Positions 41,019-50,139 of a stretch of 64,000 nucleotides of DNA are shown here, piece after piece. The translations under genes were made by a program, and so were the position numbers. How positions within the stretch are numbered: the stretch's first letter is position 1; each line of letters starts with the position of its first letter. The DNA comes from a bacterium (GTDB lineage Bacteria; Babelota; Babeliae; Babelales; UBA12409), in contig JABJKG010000012.1 of NCBI GenBank assembly GCA_018660415.1, forward strand, positions 20,159 to 84,158, in the 5' to 3' direction. The notes beneath the pieces are model-generated. The model did no database searches. It worked only from the letters and a program-made list of their open reading frames with translations, and was not told where the DNA came from.

Positions 41019-42809
41019 TTATGCAGCTACTGCAATTCCTTCTGATCTCGGATCAGAGATCCCCCAAATAAAACCATCATCCATTTTTTCTAATGCTTGA
41101 ACTGTACCAAGATGCGTATCTTCTTGCAATACATGACCCTTTTTCATCAACATCTCTTGTACCTCCTTGGATAATGCACCACGTTCATAATAAATTTGAT
41201 TAGGATCATATTGATGATGAATCCGTGGATGGACTACAGCATCGGCAAGACACATCTGAAAATAAAACCTATTCACTAATGACTGCCAAATTGCAGAAAT
41301 AATTTGCGGACCACCAGCAGCACCAATGACAATACAATTCTCACCATTACTTTTTTTTATAACGGTCGGCGTCATAGAACTCAATGGTCGTTTAAGCGGT
41401 TCAATTTTATTTAGCTCCCCCGTCTTAAGTTCAAATCGATTACGATAATTACTATTAACAGAAAAATCATCACACTCATTATTCATAAACACACCGGTTC
41501 CTTTAGGAACAAATCCAGAACCAAACTTACTGTGCACTGTTAATGTCATTGAAACAGCATTTCCATCCGCATCGATAATAGAAATATGTGTCGTATCGGT
41601 TCCTTCTTTATACGTTTTCTTTGGCAGCTTTGGCAACTCAAATTTATCTTTATTAAAAAATTTCATCCACCGATTCATAAGATATTCACAGGATAATAAA
41701 TCTTTCAGTGGAACCTTCACAAATTCTGGATCTGCCACATAACAGCTACGATCCGCAAACGCCAATGCTAATGCCTGTGCCATTATATGCCATGCACAAC
41801 TATCGCCAATATTAAAACAAGCCTCTTGGTGCTCCTTGAATGCTCCTTCCATAAAATGAAACAGCTGCAAGAGGGCAACCCCGCCGGCTGATGACGGGGG
41901 CATTGTTAGAACTTTATATTCCTGACACCTACCATATAAAGGCTCTCGCTCTTTCACCTGGTAGTTCAGCAAGTCCTCACGAGTTAAAATACCGTTACTG
42001 TTTTTAATTCCTTCAACAAGCTTCCTTGCAACTGGTCCTTTATAAAACCCATCTATCCCATATTGTGATATACGTTTTAATGTCTTTGCTAGATCTGGCT
42101 GCTTAACTAATTCTCCCGGTTCTTTAATTTTATTATTCACCCCTAAAATATCTCGTGCTTCTTGATTCATAGTCTCCCATTGCGCTTGTGCAGAAAAGTA
42201 CATATTCCCAGTCATCTGCGTCCCGTCCCAAGCCACCTTAATTGGGCGTTGTAATAATTTCCGCCTATGAATTTTTCCAAACTTATTGTGCATAGATAAT
42301 AAACCATGAACAGTACCGGGAACACCACATGACCGAGCACCAAATAACATGTTAACACTCTTATTACCAACACAATTCCCTTCATCTTTCAAAATGCATG
42401 ATGGTGCTGTTTCCCTAAAATCAAATGCAAATCCATCGCTCCGTCCTGCTGGACAATACAACGCAAAACCACCGCCGCCAATTGAAGCATAGTGCGGCCT
42501 AGTTACTGCCAACATAAACGCTATCGCCACAGCAGCATCAATGGCATTACCACCCAGTCGCAAAATTGACGTCCCCCAACGTCCTGCTGCAACGTCATCG
42601 CACACGACCATCCCACGCCCCACTTTTCCAACAACCGGACGGTTCCTGCTTTTATTAAAATTGGTAGGATTATATTCTAATGGTTTAGGTGCTCGCTTTA
42701 CTTGTTTACATGCTGCTATTACATTACGACCTACCTTGGGTGCTAGCTTTCTAATACGTCCATCCAAAGAGAATAATATAATAAATGCTAGAACGAATAT
42801 TCGCTTCAT
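41019..42809 (-). CDS. ggt: Gamma-glutamyltranspeptidase
   Basis: 596 residues from the ATG at 42809; the GTG two codons earlier is too close to the AAGGGTG site. A signal peptide (MKRIFVLAFIILFSLDG) sends it to the periplasm. The Ntn-hydrolase features are present: substrate-binding Arg in FDFRETAPS, the autoprocessing site before the catalytic Thr in GTDTTHISIIDADGNAVSMT, the lid-region counterpart FMNNECDDFS, and the oxyanion GxGG-like IGAAGGPQIIS. It cleaves the gamma-glutamyl bond of glutathione, releasing glutamate and Cys-Gly. For an intracellular bacterium this would give access to host glutathione as a source of Cys and Glu (inference). Confidence 0.95.
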   Translation of the reverse strand: MKRIFVLAFIILFSLDGRIRKLAPKVGRNVIAACKQVKRAPKPLEYNPTNFNKSRNRPVVGKVGRGMVVCDDVAAGRWGTSILRLGGNAIDAAVAIAFMLAVTRPHYASIGGGGFALYCPAGRSDGFAFDFRETAPSCILKDEGNCVGNKSVNMLFGARSCGVPGTVHGLLSMHNKFGKIHRRKLLQRPIKVAWDGTQMTGNMYFSAQAQWETMNQEARDILGVNNKIKEPGELVKQPDLAKTLKRISQYGIDGFYKGPVARKLVEGIKNSNGILTREDLLNYQVKEREPLYGRCQEYKVLTMPPSSAGGVALLQLFHFMEGAFKEHQEACFNIGDSCAWHIMAQALALAFADRSCYVADPEFVKVPLKDLLSCEYLMNRWMKFFNKDKFELPKLPKKTYKEGTDTTHISIIDADGNAVSMTLTVHSKFGSGFVPKGTGVFMNNECDDFSVNSNYRNRFELKTGELNKIEPLKRPLSSMTPTVIKKSNGENCIVIGAAGGPQIISAIWQSLVNRFYFQMCLADAVVHPRIHHQYDPNQIYYERGALSKEVQEMLMKKGHVLQEDTHLGTVQALEKMDDGFIWGISDPRSEGIAVAA

Positions 42810-42998
42810 AAACACCCTTTTTTTAGATACTAGGATAATATTTTAGATGATAGAAATGGAAGATATTATAAAAAAAGACTTTACCAAGGCGTATTTATTG
42901 AATTGAGCTACCCTAACCTGATCAATAAATCAACTTTCCATTTGCTCGAAAAACCGCTATTATAGAAGTAATTAACAAGTTTTTAAAGGATGGAATAC

Positions 42999-44111
42999 AT
43001 GGCAATTAAAGCAGGTCTAGTTGGGCTTCCCAACGTTGGTAAATCTACATTATTTAACGCATTAACAAAATCAAGCGTCCCAGCAGAAAATTATCCCTTC
43101 TGTACGATTGATCCGCACCTAGCTATTACAGAAGTGCCGGACCCACGCATGGATAAACTACAAACAATGTATGAATCCAAAAAACAACTTCCCGCTACTA
43201 TGTCATTTGTGGATATTGCAGGCCTAGTAAAAGGCGCGGCTTCTGGAGAAGGACTGGGAAACCAGTTTCTTAGTCATATCCGAGAAGTTGACCTTATATT
43301 ACATGTACTAAGATGCTTTGAAGATAGTAATATTATCAACTCTAGTAACGAAATTGATCCTTTAGACGATTATGAAATAATCGTTTCTGAACTGATGCTT
43401 AAAGATTATGAATCTGTAGAAAAAAGAATCACCAAGATTAAACATTCTAAAAAAGCTGTTCAAAATAAACCTAAAGAACTTGCTCCTCTAGAAAAAGAAC
43501 AAGAACTTCTTGAGAAAGTCTTGGTCGCTATTGATAAAACCGATGCTAAAGCCGTTCGTGAACTAGTTGTTAATGCAGATGTTGAAACCATTCCACTATT
43601 ATCAGCTAAAAAATTCCTCATTATCGCAAACATATCCGAAAACGATCTTGATGGCGATGCCTTTAAAGAAAACAAACACTATAAAGCACTTGTAGAACGC
43701 TTTGGGCAAGAACGAGTGATTCCAACCTGCGTTAAGCTGGAGTACGAACTCACCCAACTATCACCCGAAGAAGCTGAAGAAATCTCTGGAATGTTTGAAA
43801 CTTCCATTAAAGGACTTGATAGCATTATCCAACAAGCGTATTATAATCTTGGATTGATAACATTCTTCACGTGTGGTCCACAGGAAATTCATGCATGGCC
43901 AATTACTGCCGGAATTCCTATTCGTGAAGCCAGTGGCGAAATTCATTCCGATTTGGAACGCGGTTTTATATGTTCTGAAGTGATCAATTGTAATGACTTG
44001 TTTGAACAAGGTTCAGTTGCCCAATCAAAAGACAAAGGCAAGGTCAGAACTGAAGGTCAAGATTATACGGTACAAGATGGTGATATCATCAATGTCCGAT
44101 TTAACGTCTAG
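42999..44111 (+). CDS. ychF: Ribosome-binding ATPase YchF
   Basis: 370 residues from the ATG at 42999, chosen over 42990 because AAAGGA then has 8-nt spacing. An Obg-family P-loop protein: G1 GLPNVGKSTLFNALT, G3 DIAGLVKGAASGEGLGN, and the NxxE variant (NISE) in place of NKxD, which explains ATP over GTP preference. The C-terminal TGS domain ends the protein (ERGFICSEVI, VRTEGQDYTVQDGDIINVRF in part). It binds ribosomes and affects translation under stress. Its stop overlaps the stop of the convergent next gene within CTAG. Divergent from ggt. Confidence 0.97.
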   Translation: MAIKAGLVGLPNVGKSTLFNALTKSSVPAENYPFCTIDPHLAITEVPDPRMDKLQTMYESKKQLPATMSFVDIAGLVKGAASGEGLGNQFLSHIREVDLILHVLRCFEDSNIINSSNEIDPLDDYEIIVSELMLKDYESVEKRITKIKHSKKAVQNKPKELAPLEKEQELLEKVLVAIDKTDAKAVRELVVNADVETIPLLSAKKFLIIANISENDLDGDAFKENKHYKALVERFGQERVIPTCVKLEYELTQLSPEEAEEISGMFETSIKGLDSIIQQAYYNLGLITFFTCGPQEIHAWPITAGIPIREASGEIHSDLERGFICSEVINCNDLFEQGSVAQSKDKGKVRTEGQDYTVQDGDIINVRFNV

Positions 44112-44752
44112 GCCAATTCGAGTAGTTTTTTAAGAACCTGAGAATCATCCGACTTACTAATAGCTTGATTGAGAGTCTGACTATATAAAGAGGTCAAACG
44201 CCCTTCAAGCTGTTCCAGCTTGGTAATCAGTCGTTCATACACACAAATGTCCTCGATTTTTTCAAGCCCTATTACCTGAATCATTTTAGGAAGCATATCA
44301 GTTTTAAGATGAGAAAACTCCTGTAATGATCCAATGGTCTCCGGATTCCAGGCTATAAACCCTGCAAAAATAGGATTATCTACCTTGTTCACTAAGGCTC
44401 CAATAGTATCATGGGCCTGAGAAATCAATTTTTTCATGATCGCAATACGCGATTGAGACAAGCTATCCTGCTTTTTTTGTCGATCCTGCTCAGCCTTAAT
44501 CCGCTCTTGTTCCCATTCCTGTTGCTGAGCATCGATTCGCCGCTTATCAAAGACCCCCTTATCTACGGGTTCTTGATTGATACGCCACTCCTCCAAGGTC
44601 TTACCATTAAGACTTTCATGTCTATAGTCAAACATGATCCCACCAATATCATCTTTTTGTCTAAATAGGCCCAATTGCTCGACAATACGAGCATTTATTC
44701 CCTGACACAACAATAAAACCAGCCAGAAGTGCTGTTTTCCCTGAATGACCAT
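44108..44752 (-). CDS. Secreted helical protein of unknown function
   Basis: 214 residues from the ATG at 44752, with AAAGGAG 6 nt upstream. A short hydrophobic N-terminus (FWLVLLLCQGINA) looks like a signal peptide. A charged Gln/Glu/Arg coil (AQQQEWEQERIKAEQDRQKK) at about 70-95 is followed by a helical domain (AHDTIGALVNKVDNPIFAGF, IEDICVYERLITKLEQLEGR). No family recognised. Its 3' end overlaps ychF by 3 nt and it is divergent from the HspR-like gene. Confidence 0.68.
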   Translation of the reverse strand: MVIQGKQHFWLVLLLCQGINARIVEQLGLFRQKDDIGGIMFDYRHESLNGKTLEEWRINQEPVDKGVFDKRRIDAQQQEWEQERIKAEQDRQKKQDSLSQSRIAIMKKLISQAHDTIGALVNKVDNPIFAGFIAWNPETIGSLQEFSHLKTDMLPKMIQVIGLEKIEDICVYERLITKLEQLEGRLTSLYSQTLNQAISKSDDSQVLKKLLELA

Positions 44753-44878
44753 GACTGACTCCTTTGGCATGACTCTCTAATGGATACGTGCTAAACTGAT
44801 ACGTATACTGTAGACTATATTAAAAAATCCGTCCATGGCATAGCCAGGGTATAAGAAATAGCCACAAAGGTAGCATGT

Positions 44879-45364
44879 ATGACTAAGGGAACTAAAAGAA
44901 AAAAAGGCTTTTTTTCCATATCAGCAGTAGCAAAGATGTTTTCTGTTCACCAACAAACTGTCCGCTTATATGAAAAAGAAGGACTCATTACCCCCAAAAG
45001 AACTGAGGGGAACACTCGCATGTTCAGCGAGGAAGATATCGAAAAGCTCGAAGAGATCATCTATTTCACCCATGAGCTGGGTATCAACCTAGCCGGTGTC
45101 CAAATGATCCATAAGCTCCAAAAAAGCATCGCTAAGCTCCAAAAGCAAATGAACGCTACCATCCAGGAAGCCCAAAAAGACCTCCAGCAAGAGGTTGCCG
45201 TCTCCAAGAGCATCATTGCAGACAAAGCTTCAGAACTAATCAAAATGAAGCGAAAATCCAATGTCCCACTCGGTCTTGAATATCAACAAGAGACCAGTGA
45301 AAATGTTGATGATTCAGGGGAAACCATCGAAATTGACACCTGGACTGTGGACTATGACGAATAG
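44879..45364 (+). CDS. hspR: MerR-family regulator, HspR-like
   Basis: 161 residues. The N-terminal winged helix-turn-helix has the HspR signature: FSISAVAKMFSVHQQTVRLY then EKEGLITPKRTEGNTRMFSE and EDIEKLEEIIYFTHELGINL. The rest is a coiled coil (LQKSIAKLQKQMNATIQEAQ) for dimerisation and an acidic tail. HspR proteins repress dnaK operons by binding HAIR repeats, often with DnaK as co-repressor. Here it is not in the dnaK operon, but a HAIR-like half-site overlaps the dnaK -35 box. The first ~10 residues are basic. Symbol given by similarity; target unproven. Confidence 0.8.
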   Translation: MTKGTKRKKGFFSISAVAKMFSVHQQTVRLYEKEGLITPKRTEGNTRMFSEEDIEKLEEIIYFTHELGINLAGVQMIHKLQKSIAKLQKQMNATIQEAQKDLQQEVAVSKSIIADKASELIKMKRKSNVPLGLEYQQETSENVDDSGETIEIDTWTVDYDE

Positions 45365-45464
45365 AACAGTTTATGCTGTTGATGATGGACAAAAAGTGGA
45401 AATAGTGGTTAAATAATAAGTAACAACTAGGTGTCATTACTGTCTTTTATGAAAGGAGCCGAAG

Positions 45465-45926
45465 ATGAATAACGATAATCTGTATAAGTCTGATGGTCAA
45501 TTTATTCTTTCATTTGAACTTCTACAGCTCATTGAGTGGCTGATAGAACATCAACCGGAAGAGCTCAAAAAGCTCGTCCATAGATCATTATCACAAGGCC
45601 TTAATAACAATATCCTAAAAGCTGACGAAATCTTAGAAACCAGTACCCCTGAAGATATGCAAAACACGGTGATTGATTTCTTCGGTCTTATGGAAGTGCT
45701 TCTTTTGGATGCGATCAATGAACGCAACCACGATACAGTTCACTCCCAATTTATACCAACGGTCAATCAAATTGACCAAAGCTCCTGTGACGCCAATACG
45801 GTGTCTTCCAGTGTTGAAAAAGCAACCACCTCACTAGAGAAGAACTCTAAACAAAACCCACAATCGGTACTGTTTAAAGAATTGCTTAAAAACTGGAAAC
45901 CCGACAAAAAGGCTGAAACGCACTAA
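45465..45926 (+). CDS. Protein of unknown function downstream of hspR
   Basis: 153 residues without a signal peptide. The N-terminal half is helical and acidic (FELLQLIEWLIEHQPEELKK, then MQNTVIDFFGLMEVLLLDAI), the C-terminal half is Ser/Thr/Asn-rich and likely disordered, ending in a short basic helix (LFKELLKNWKPDKKAETH). A strong GAAAGGAG site precedes the ATG. It lies 100 nt after the HspR-like gene in the same direction and may be part of the same stress unit. No family recognised. Confidence 0.65.
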   Translation: MNNDNLYKSDGQFILSFELLQLIEWLIEHQPEELKKLVHRSLSQGLNNNILKADEILETSTPEDMQNTVIDFFGLMEVLLLDAINERNHDTVHSQFIPTVNQIDQSSCDANTVSSSVEKATTSLEKNSKQNPQSVLFKELLKNWKPDKKAETH

Positions 45927-46025
45927 CTTTCAAATAAAACATAAACAGATTGTTGAAATTTCCTCATTCAATTGGTTAAAATGATAACTAAGGTTATTTA
46001 TTGTATTAATTGAATGGGGAAATTT

Positions 46026-46571
46026 ATGAAGTTTATTAAAGGCTTACTCGTTGCTATCTTATTGATCACAACCACCTCTACATTTGGTCGAAGACAAACA
46101 AATCAAGTACAACTTCTCAATGCTGCCGCAAGTTAAAACTGGGCACGCGTTAAAAATATAATCAGCACAAAACACGTCAATGTAAATAAGCCCGGCCAGT
46201 GGAATATGACAGTCCTTATGTATGCAGCAGGATCTGCTCCCTTAGAAACGATTAAGTGGCTTGTACAACACGGAGCTAAAGTTACAAATGTGAAAAGTAC
46301 TCTTGATTGGACCAGTGTTATGTATGCTCTTAATGCAGGACAAAATACCGGAAACTTTGATGTGGCCACCTACTTAATCAGTCAAGAACCTATGGTTAAA
46401 CATCAAACAACAAGTACATCCAGCCCAGGCAAGGTCCTTCATGGGCTAGGCTCAGGAAAAACACTAGATAGCTCTATTGCTGATGCCAAAGAAGAAGAAA
46501 TGAGAATAGAAGAATTTGCTAAAAAACATGGAGCTCCGACATCTGTATTGAAACTTCTAAAAACTCGGTAG
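46026..46571 (+). pseudogene. Ankyrin-repeat gene broken by an in-frame nonsense codon
   Basis: The ATG at 46026 opens a signal peptide (MKFIKGLLVAILLITTTSTFG). The frame then meets TAA at 46134-46136 (codon 37) and continues open in the same frame to 46571. Across the stop it aligns with the intact neighbour: LLNAAAS*NWARVKNII here versus LIKAAAKQNWDEVKRLV there, so the stop replaces Gln (a CAA to TAA change). Downstream, TVLMYAAGSAPLETIKWLVQ, TLDWTSVMYALNAGQNTGNF and FAKKHGAPTSVLKLLKTR also match. Promoter-side sequence and the GGGGAAA site are retained, so inactivation seems recent. Internal re-initiation at 46206 would lack the signal peptide. Confidence 0.88.
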
Positions 46572-46580
46572 CTGTTAATT

Positions 46581-46634
46581 AAGCTGTTGCTAGCTAGTAA
46601 ATTTTGCTTTACTCGTTAGCAGCAGCTTTTATTA
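46581..46634 (+). terminator. Probable terminator with two-part stem
   Basis: AAGCTGTTGCTA pairs with TAGCAGCAGCTT (one G-U), with an inner stem AGTAAA/TTTACT, followed by TTTTATT. It lies after the ankyrin pseudogene. Confidence 0.6.
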
Positions 46635-46708
46635 TTTATTGATATTGAACCCTTGAATTAGTTAATATAATAAGCGTTGTTTATTGTTTTAATTTTATAG
46701 GGGAAAAT

Positions 46709-47254
46709 ATGAAATTAGGAAGAAGTATATTAGCGATTACTGCGCTCATGATCGCCACACCAGTTTTAAGTAATATGACCAACTCACCACTCATTAAAGC
46801 AGCAGCTAAACAAAATTGGGATGAAGTTAAACGCTTAGTTTGTCCACCAGAGCTTATCTTTGCTCTCAATAGTCCAGATACTTATGGTATGACGGTTCTT
46901 ATGTATGCAGCCGCTCGTGCTGACTTAGATACGGTACGATGGCTTGTTGACCATGGCGCTAAGGTTGATGGCACCAAAAGCAGACTGGATTGGACCGTCC
47001 TTATGTATGCAATCTATGTTGGAAAGACTACAGGTAGCTATGAGATTGCTAGATATTTAATTCAAGAAGCACCAGACCTTATGGAACATACTACAAAAGT
47101 GTTATACCCCGAACAAGTTATGCAACAACTTTCAGAAGGTAAAAAAATCAGTGACGCCTTGGCAAATTCACAAGTACCAACTACCTCATTGGATGCTTTT
47201 GCAAAACAACATGGAGCTCCAGCATCACTAGTGAAACTTATTCAATCTCGTTAA
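46709..47254 (+). CDS. Secreted ankyrin-repeat protein (intact paralogue of the pseudogene)
   Basis: 181 residues. Signal peptide MKLGRSILAITALMIATPVLS, then two to three ankyrin-like repeats: SPLIKAAAKQNWDEVKRLV, GMTVLMYAAARADLDTVRWLV and WTVLMYAIYVGKTTGSYEIA. The C-terminal ~50 residues (LYPEQVMQQLSEGKKISDAL, FAKQHGAPASLVKLIQSR) have no repeat pattern but are conserved in the neighbouring pseudogene, so this tail defines the family. The upstream regions of both genes also match (TTTATTGT-TTTAATT then GGGGAAA), indicating a tandem duplication including regulatory DNA. It runs convergently to ppa with a 2-nt gap. Confidence 0.85.
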   Translation: MKLGRSILAITALMIATPVLSNMTNSPLIKAAAKQNWDEVKRLVCPPELIFALNSPDTYGMTVLMYAAARADLDTVRWLVDHGAKVDGTKSRLDWTVLMYAIYVGKTTGSYEIARYLIQEAPDLMEHTTKVLYPEQVMQQLSEGKKISDALANSQVPTTSLDAFAKQHGAPASLVKLIQSR

Positions 47255-47256
47255 AA

Positions 47257-47733
47257 CTATTTTTTAAACTGTTGTTGAGCGTTGGCAATAGCCTTGAGCG
47301 CTTCACCACGATCACGCCAGCCTTCAACAACGGTTTTCTTTTCTTCAAGCTGCTTATAAATCGTAAAGAAATGCTCAATCTCTGTTAATATATGTTCAGG
47401 AATATCTTTAATGTCTTGAGCATACTTCCAAAAGGGATCAGTAACCGGTACCGTAAGAACTTTTTGATCAACACCCTTCTCATCTGACATATGCAACATG
47501 CCAATAGGCCTAACATCAATAAAACAACCCGGAAACGTCGGTTCTCCAATCAAGACCAATACATCAAGGGGATCACCATCTTCGGCCAGTGTGTCCGGAA
47601 TAAACCCGTAATCCGTTGGATAATGGACTGGCGAATGAAGCACCCGATCCAATCTCATCTGATTTGTATCTTTATCGTATTCGTACTTATTGCGACTCCC
47701 TTTAGGAATCTCCACCATTATTCTTAATTCCAT
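47257..47733 (-). CDS. ppa: Inorganic pyrophosphatase
   Basis: 158 residues from the ATG at 47733; the earlier TTG of the frame lies inside the GGAGG site. A family I soluble pyrophosphatase: EIPKGSRNKYEYDKDTNQ, then DRVLHSPVHYPTDYGFIPDT and the signature EDGDPLDVLVL with the metal-binding Asps, GxxxMxDExGxDxKxL counterpart GMLHMSDEKGVDQKVLTVP. Hydrolyses pyrophosphate made in nucleic-acid and aminoacyl-tRNA synthesis. It lies 24 nt after maf and probably shares its transcript. Confidence 0.96.
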   Translation of the reverse strand: MELRIMVEIPKGSRNKYEYDKDTNQMRLDRVLHSPVHYPTDYGFIPDTLAEDGDPLDVLVLIGEPTFPGCFIDVRPIGMLHMSDEKGVDQKVLTVPVTDPFWKYAQDIKDIPEHILTEIEHFFTIYKQLEEKKTVVEGWRDRGEALKAIANAQQQFKK

Positions 47734-47757
47734 AATAAATTCAACCTCCAATATAAT

Positions 47758-48384
47758 CTAATCAAAAAAACCTAGTGCATCCAAAGCTTGTTGCACCTCA
47801 TATAACGGCAACCCTACAACAGCCGTATATGATCCATCAAGAAATTTTAAAAATCTATTTCCATACCCTTCAATAGCAACACCACCACTTACTTGTGTAC
47901 AGGTAACACCAGTAAACTTAGGTAAATCATCTAAATATTGCTCTAAATATTTGTCAGGTACATCAAAGACGTAGGTAGCGCCCGCATAAGAAAGGATTCG
48001 CTTTTCATTGACCCACGCTCCATCGACCCATTTTTTTCTATCAATGCACATTCCAGTACCAGCTTGTGCACCAGCGCGATAGGATTTTAACTTTTCAATC
48101 GCTTCAGCACGATCTTGAGGTTTTCCAGAAATATTACCCTCAACGTCCATCCCCATCGTATCAGCAGTAATCACAAAACAAGTATCACCATCCTTACCAT
48201 CAGGTAGAATTAAGTGCTGCATCTTTTGAATAGCAATACTCTCTAGAAGCTTTTGTAAGGGTAATCCCCAATCACAAGCCTGTTCATCTGCATCCTGATG
48301 CACCACTTCAAAATCAAACCCAGCAGTCTTGAGTAGCTCTTGCCGCGAATGGGACTGAGACCCCAAATATAATTTTTTATTCAT
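47758..48384 (-). CDS. maf: Maf-family nucleotide pyrophosphatase
   Basis: 208 residues. The Maf opening LYLGSQSHSRQELLKTAGFD carries the conserved Ser/Arg cluster (SQSxxRxxLL), and the catalytic Asp lies in CFVITADTMGMDVEG; GKPQDRAEAIEKLKSYRAGA corresponds to GKPxDxxxAxxmLxxLsG. The C-terminal GGVAIEGYGNRFLKFLDGSY matches the family's AGgyaIqg..g...i..i.G.y. Maf proteins hydrolyse modified or canonical NTPs and are linked to septum control. AAAGG precedes the ATG. Confidence 0.92.
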   Translation of the reverse strand: MNKKLYLGSQSHSRQELLKTAGFDFEVVHQDADEQACDWGLPLQKLLESIAIQKMQHLILPDGKDGDTCFVITADTMGMDVEGNISGKPQDRAEAIEKLKSYRAGAQAGTGMCIDRKKWVDGAWVNEKRILSYAGATYVFDVPDKYLEQYLDDLPKFTGVTCTQVSGGVAIEGYGNRFLKFLDGSYTAVVGLPLYEVQQALDALGFFD

Positions 48385-48399
48385 CTATAACCTTTATTT

Positions 48400-48870
48400 T
48401 TAGCTTAGTAAGCCTAGCATCTCTAACTCTACTAATGCCACCGGATTATGACTAAACAGAGCGCCATATAAGCTAGGCATATTCATACGCATTACCCTGG
48501 CCAGACCGTCAGATTGCTGATGTTCCTCTTTAGACATCTCTATAAGAAACTTATTATAACAATCTTCCACTGTCTCAACCATGACTCTGATTGGAATATT
48601 ACGACCAGCAAGTTCCTTTACAACTGTTTTGTTTGCTTCAAAAAAACTCTGTTCACCCAATTGCCGCTGCAAATCCTCAGAACCTGGCATTAAATATACA
48701 GCCTCCTCAGGCTCAACGTTTATAAGAGCTGTACGTAGTGGCGGTTGAGCTTTAGCATTCTGTAGCAATTTCAACATCTGATCGCCAGCACTCTCTTCCT
48801 CATGCTCCATAGCCATTCCCGCTGTAGCAGCACACAAAAATATCCCTAATATTAAGTATTTTATATCCAT
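48400..48870 (-). CDS. Secreted protein of unknown function
   Basis: 156 residues from the ATG at 48870 (AGAGGG 6 nt upstream). Signal peptide MDIKYLILGIFLCAATAGMAM; the mature part is acidic and helical (EHEEESAGDQMLKLLQNAKA, VVKELAGRNIPIRVMVETVE) with no Cys pattern or known motif. It is 15 nt upstream of maf and likely in the same transcript. Not recognised. Confidence 0.7.
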   Translation of the reverse strand: MDIKYLILGIFLCAATAGMAMEHEEESAGDQMLKLLQNAKAQPPLRTALINVEPEEAVYLMPGSEDLQRQLGEQSFFEANKTVVKELAGRNIPIRVMVETVEDCYNKFLIEMSKEEHQQSDGLARVMRMNMPSLYGALFSHNPVALVELEMLGLLS

Positions 48871-48947
48871 CAATGACCCTCTTTGTTTATTATATAAGTA
48901 GCTCTTTATATAATACCCTAAAGCACCGCTTGCTTCAAATAGGCAAC

Positions 48948-48977
48948 AAAAAACCCACCAATTTCTTGGTGAGTTTT
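48948..48977 (-). terminator. Terminator of the minus-strand ankyrin gene
   Basis: On the minus strand AAAACTCACCAA, a GAAA tetraloop and TTGGTGGGTTTT (one G-U) are followed by TT. It lies 36 nt past the stop of the gene at 49013-49906. Confidence 0.85.
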
Positions 48978-49012
48978 ATATATTTATAGATAATTATTCT
49001 AAAAAACTATAG

Positions 49013-49906
49013 TTAGTGAGTCCTGCCGGGATGTACCGAGCGACGAACAAAATGCCGGCCCCCTCTTCTCACTGCCATTCTGCCTGACTCATCAAGCTGT
49101 TCTAGCATATTAAACAGGGCTATCATCTGAGGATTTTCATTTTCTTGAGCAAGTATAGCTGCAATAACGCCATCCTCGTTTGCCAGGTCACGATTTGCTC
49201 CAGCCATAAGTAAAGCAGTAGTAAGCTCTAATTCATTGTTCTCTACAGCCATCATCAAGGCAGTCCAACCTTCTACATCTTGAACATTAAGGCCGACACC
49301 CGCATTAATCAACGCCTCTACCACTTCCTGGCGACCTCCTTCAACAGCTTTCATTAAAGCTGTATCACCTTCTGCATTCCGAGCATTAAGGCCAGCACCT
49401 CTATTAATCAACGCCTCTACCACTCCTAAATACCCCCGCCCAGAAGCGAGTATTAATGCAGTATTTTCACTTTGAACATCTTGAACATTAAGATCGACGC
49501 CCGCATTAATGAGCCCTATAGCCAAACTTTGATCACCCTTCTTAACCGCTGCTAATAGTGCCGAATCACCATATATACTCCGAGCATTAAGGTCAACACC
49601 CGCATTAATGAGTAACGGTACTAAGCCTAGTTGGTGTAGCTGTATAGCCACAACCAATATAGTCGTTTCGGGATGTGCTGCTATATACGCTTGAGCTATA
49701 GATAGCTGATCACTATGATTTACTGTAGGAAGGAATTCTAAGAAGTCATAGACATCTAAGCCAATAAGCTCATCAAACCTATCTAATACATTAACAGGAG
49801 ACTCTCTAAATTGATCATTCTGTGGCACAGGCTTAAACCCTACAAGTAAGCCAAAAGCTATACCAACACAGCACAAAGACCCAATTAATTTGTTTACTTT
49901 TTTCAT
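49013..49906 (-). CDS. Secreted ankyrin-repeat protein
   Basis: 297 residues with a signal peptide (MKKVNKLIGSLCCVGIAFGLLVG). Five regular ankyrin repeats follow the first 90 residues: TTILVVAIQLHQLGLVPLLI, GDSALLAAVKKGDQSLAIGL, NTALILASGRGYLGVVEALI, GDTALMKAVEGGRQEVVEAL and GWTALMMAVENNELELTTAL. The linker GVDLNARS / GVDLNVQD / GAGLNARN / GVGLNVQD alternates, a sign of duplication in two-repeat blocks. The C-terminus is Arg/His-rich (RRGGRHFVRRSVHPGRTH). Single-gene unit with its own terminator. Confidence 0.9.
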   Translation of the reverse strand: MKKVNKLIGSLCCVGIAFGLLVGFKPVPQNDQFRESPVNVLDRFDELIGLDVYDFLEFLPTVNHSDQLSIAQAYIAAHPETTILVVAIQLHQLGLVPLLINAGVDLNARSIYGDSALLAAVKKGDQSLAIGLINAGVDLNVQDVQSENTALILASGRGYLGVVEALINRGAGLNARNAEGDTALMKAVEGGRQEVVEALINAGVGLNVQDVEGWTALMMAVENNELELTTALLMAGANRDLANEDGVIAAILAQENENPQMIALFNMLEQLDESGRMAVRRGGRHFVRRSVHPGRTH

Positions 49907-50139
49907 ACCTATCCACCTTTATTACTGAACAAACTCTCTATAATTCAACTATAGCAATTCTCAACCTAAAAACACAAGGGTGAAAAAGCCCGATTAATAC
50001 TATTTGCACAACAGGCACAGCTGGCTACAGGTTCAAAGCCCCGAAAAGCTTTTCTTTTGCCACTATGTATTGATTTTCTATTTGTGTTTTTGCTATTATA
50101 TCATACAGAGATATATTGTAGGCAAAAAAAGGAATTTTT

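Noticed and set aside
42541..42846. 101-aa plus-strand ORF
   Set aside because: Antisense shadow of ggt, whose catalytic motifs are unmistakable; no ribosome-binding site.
46134..46136. TAA reassigned to sense (alternative code)
   Set aside because: Many other genes end at TAA with their family-typical C-termini (for example dnaK), so a nonsense mutation is the simpler reading.
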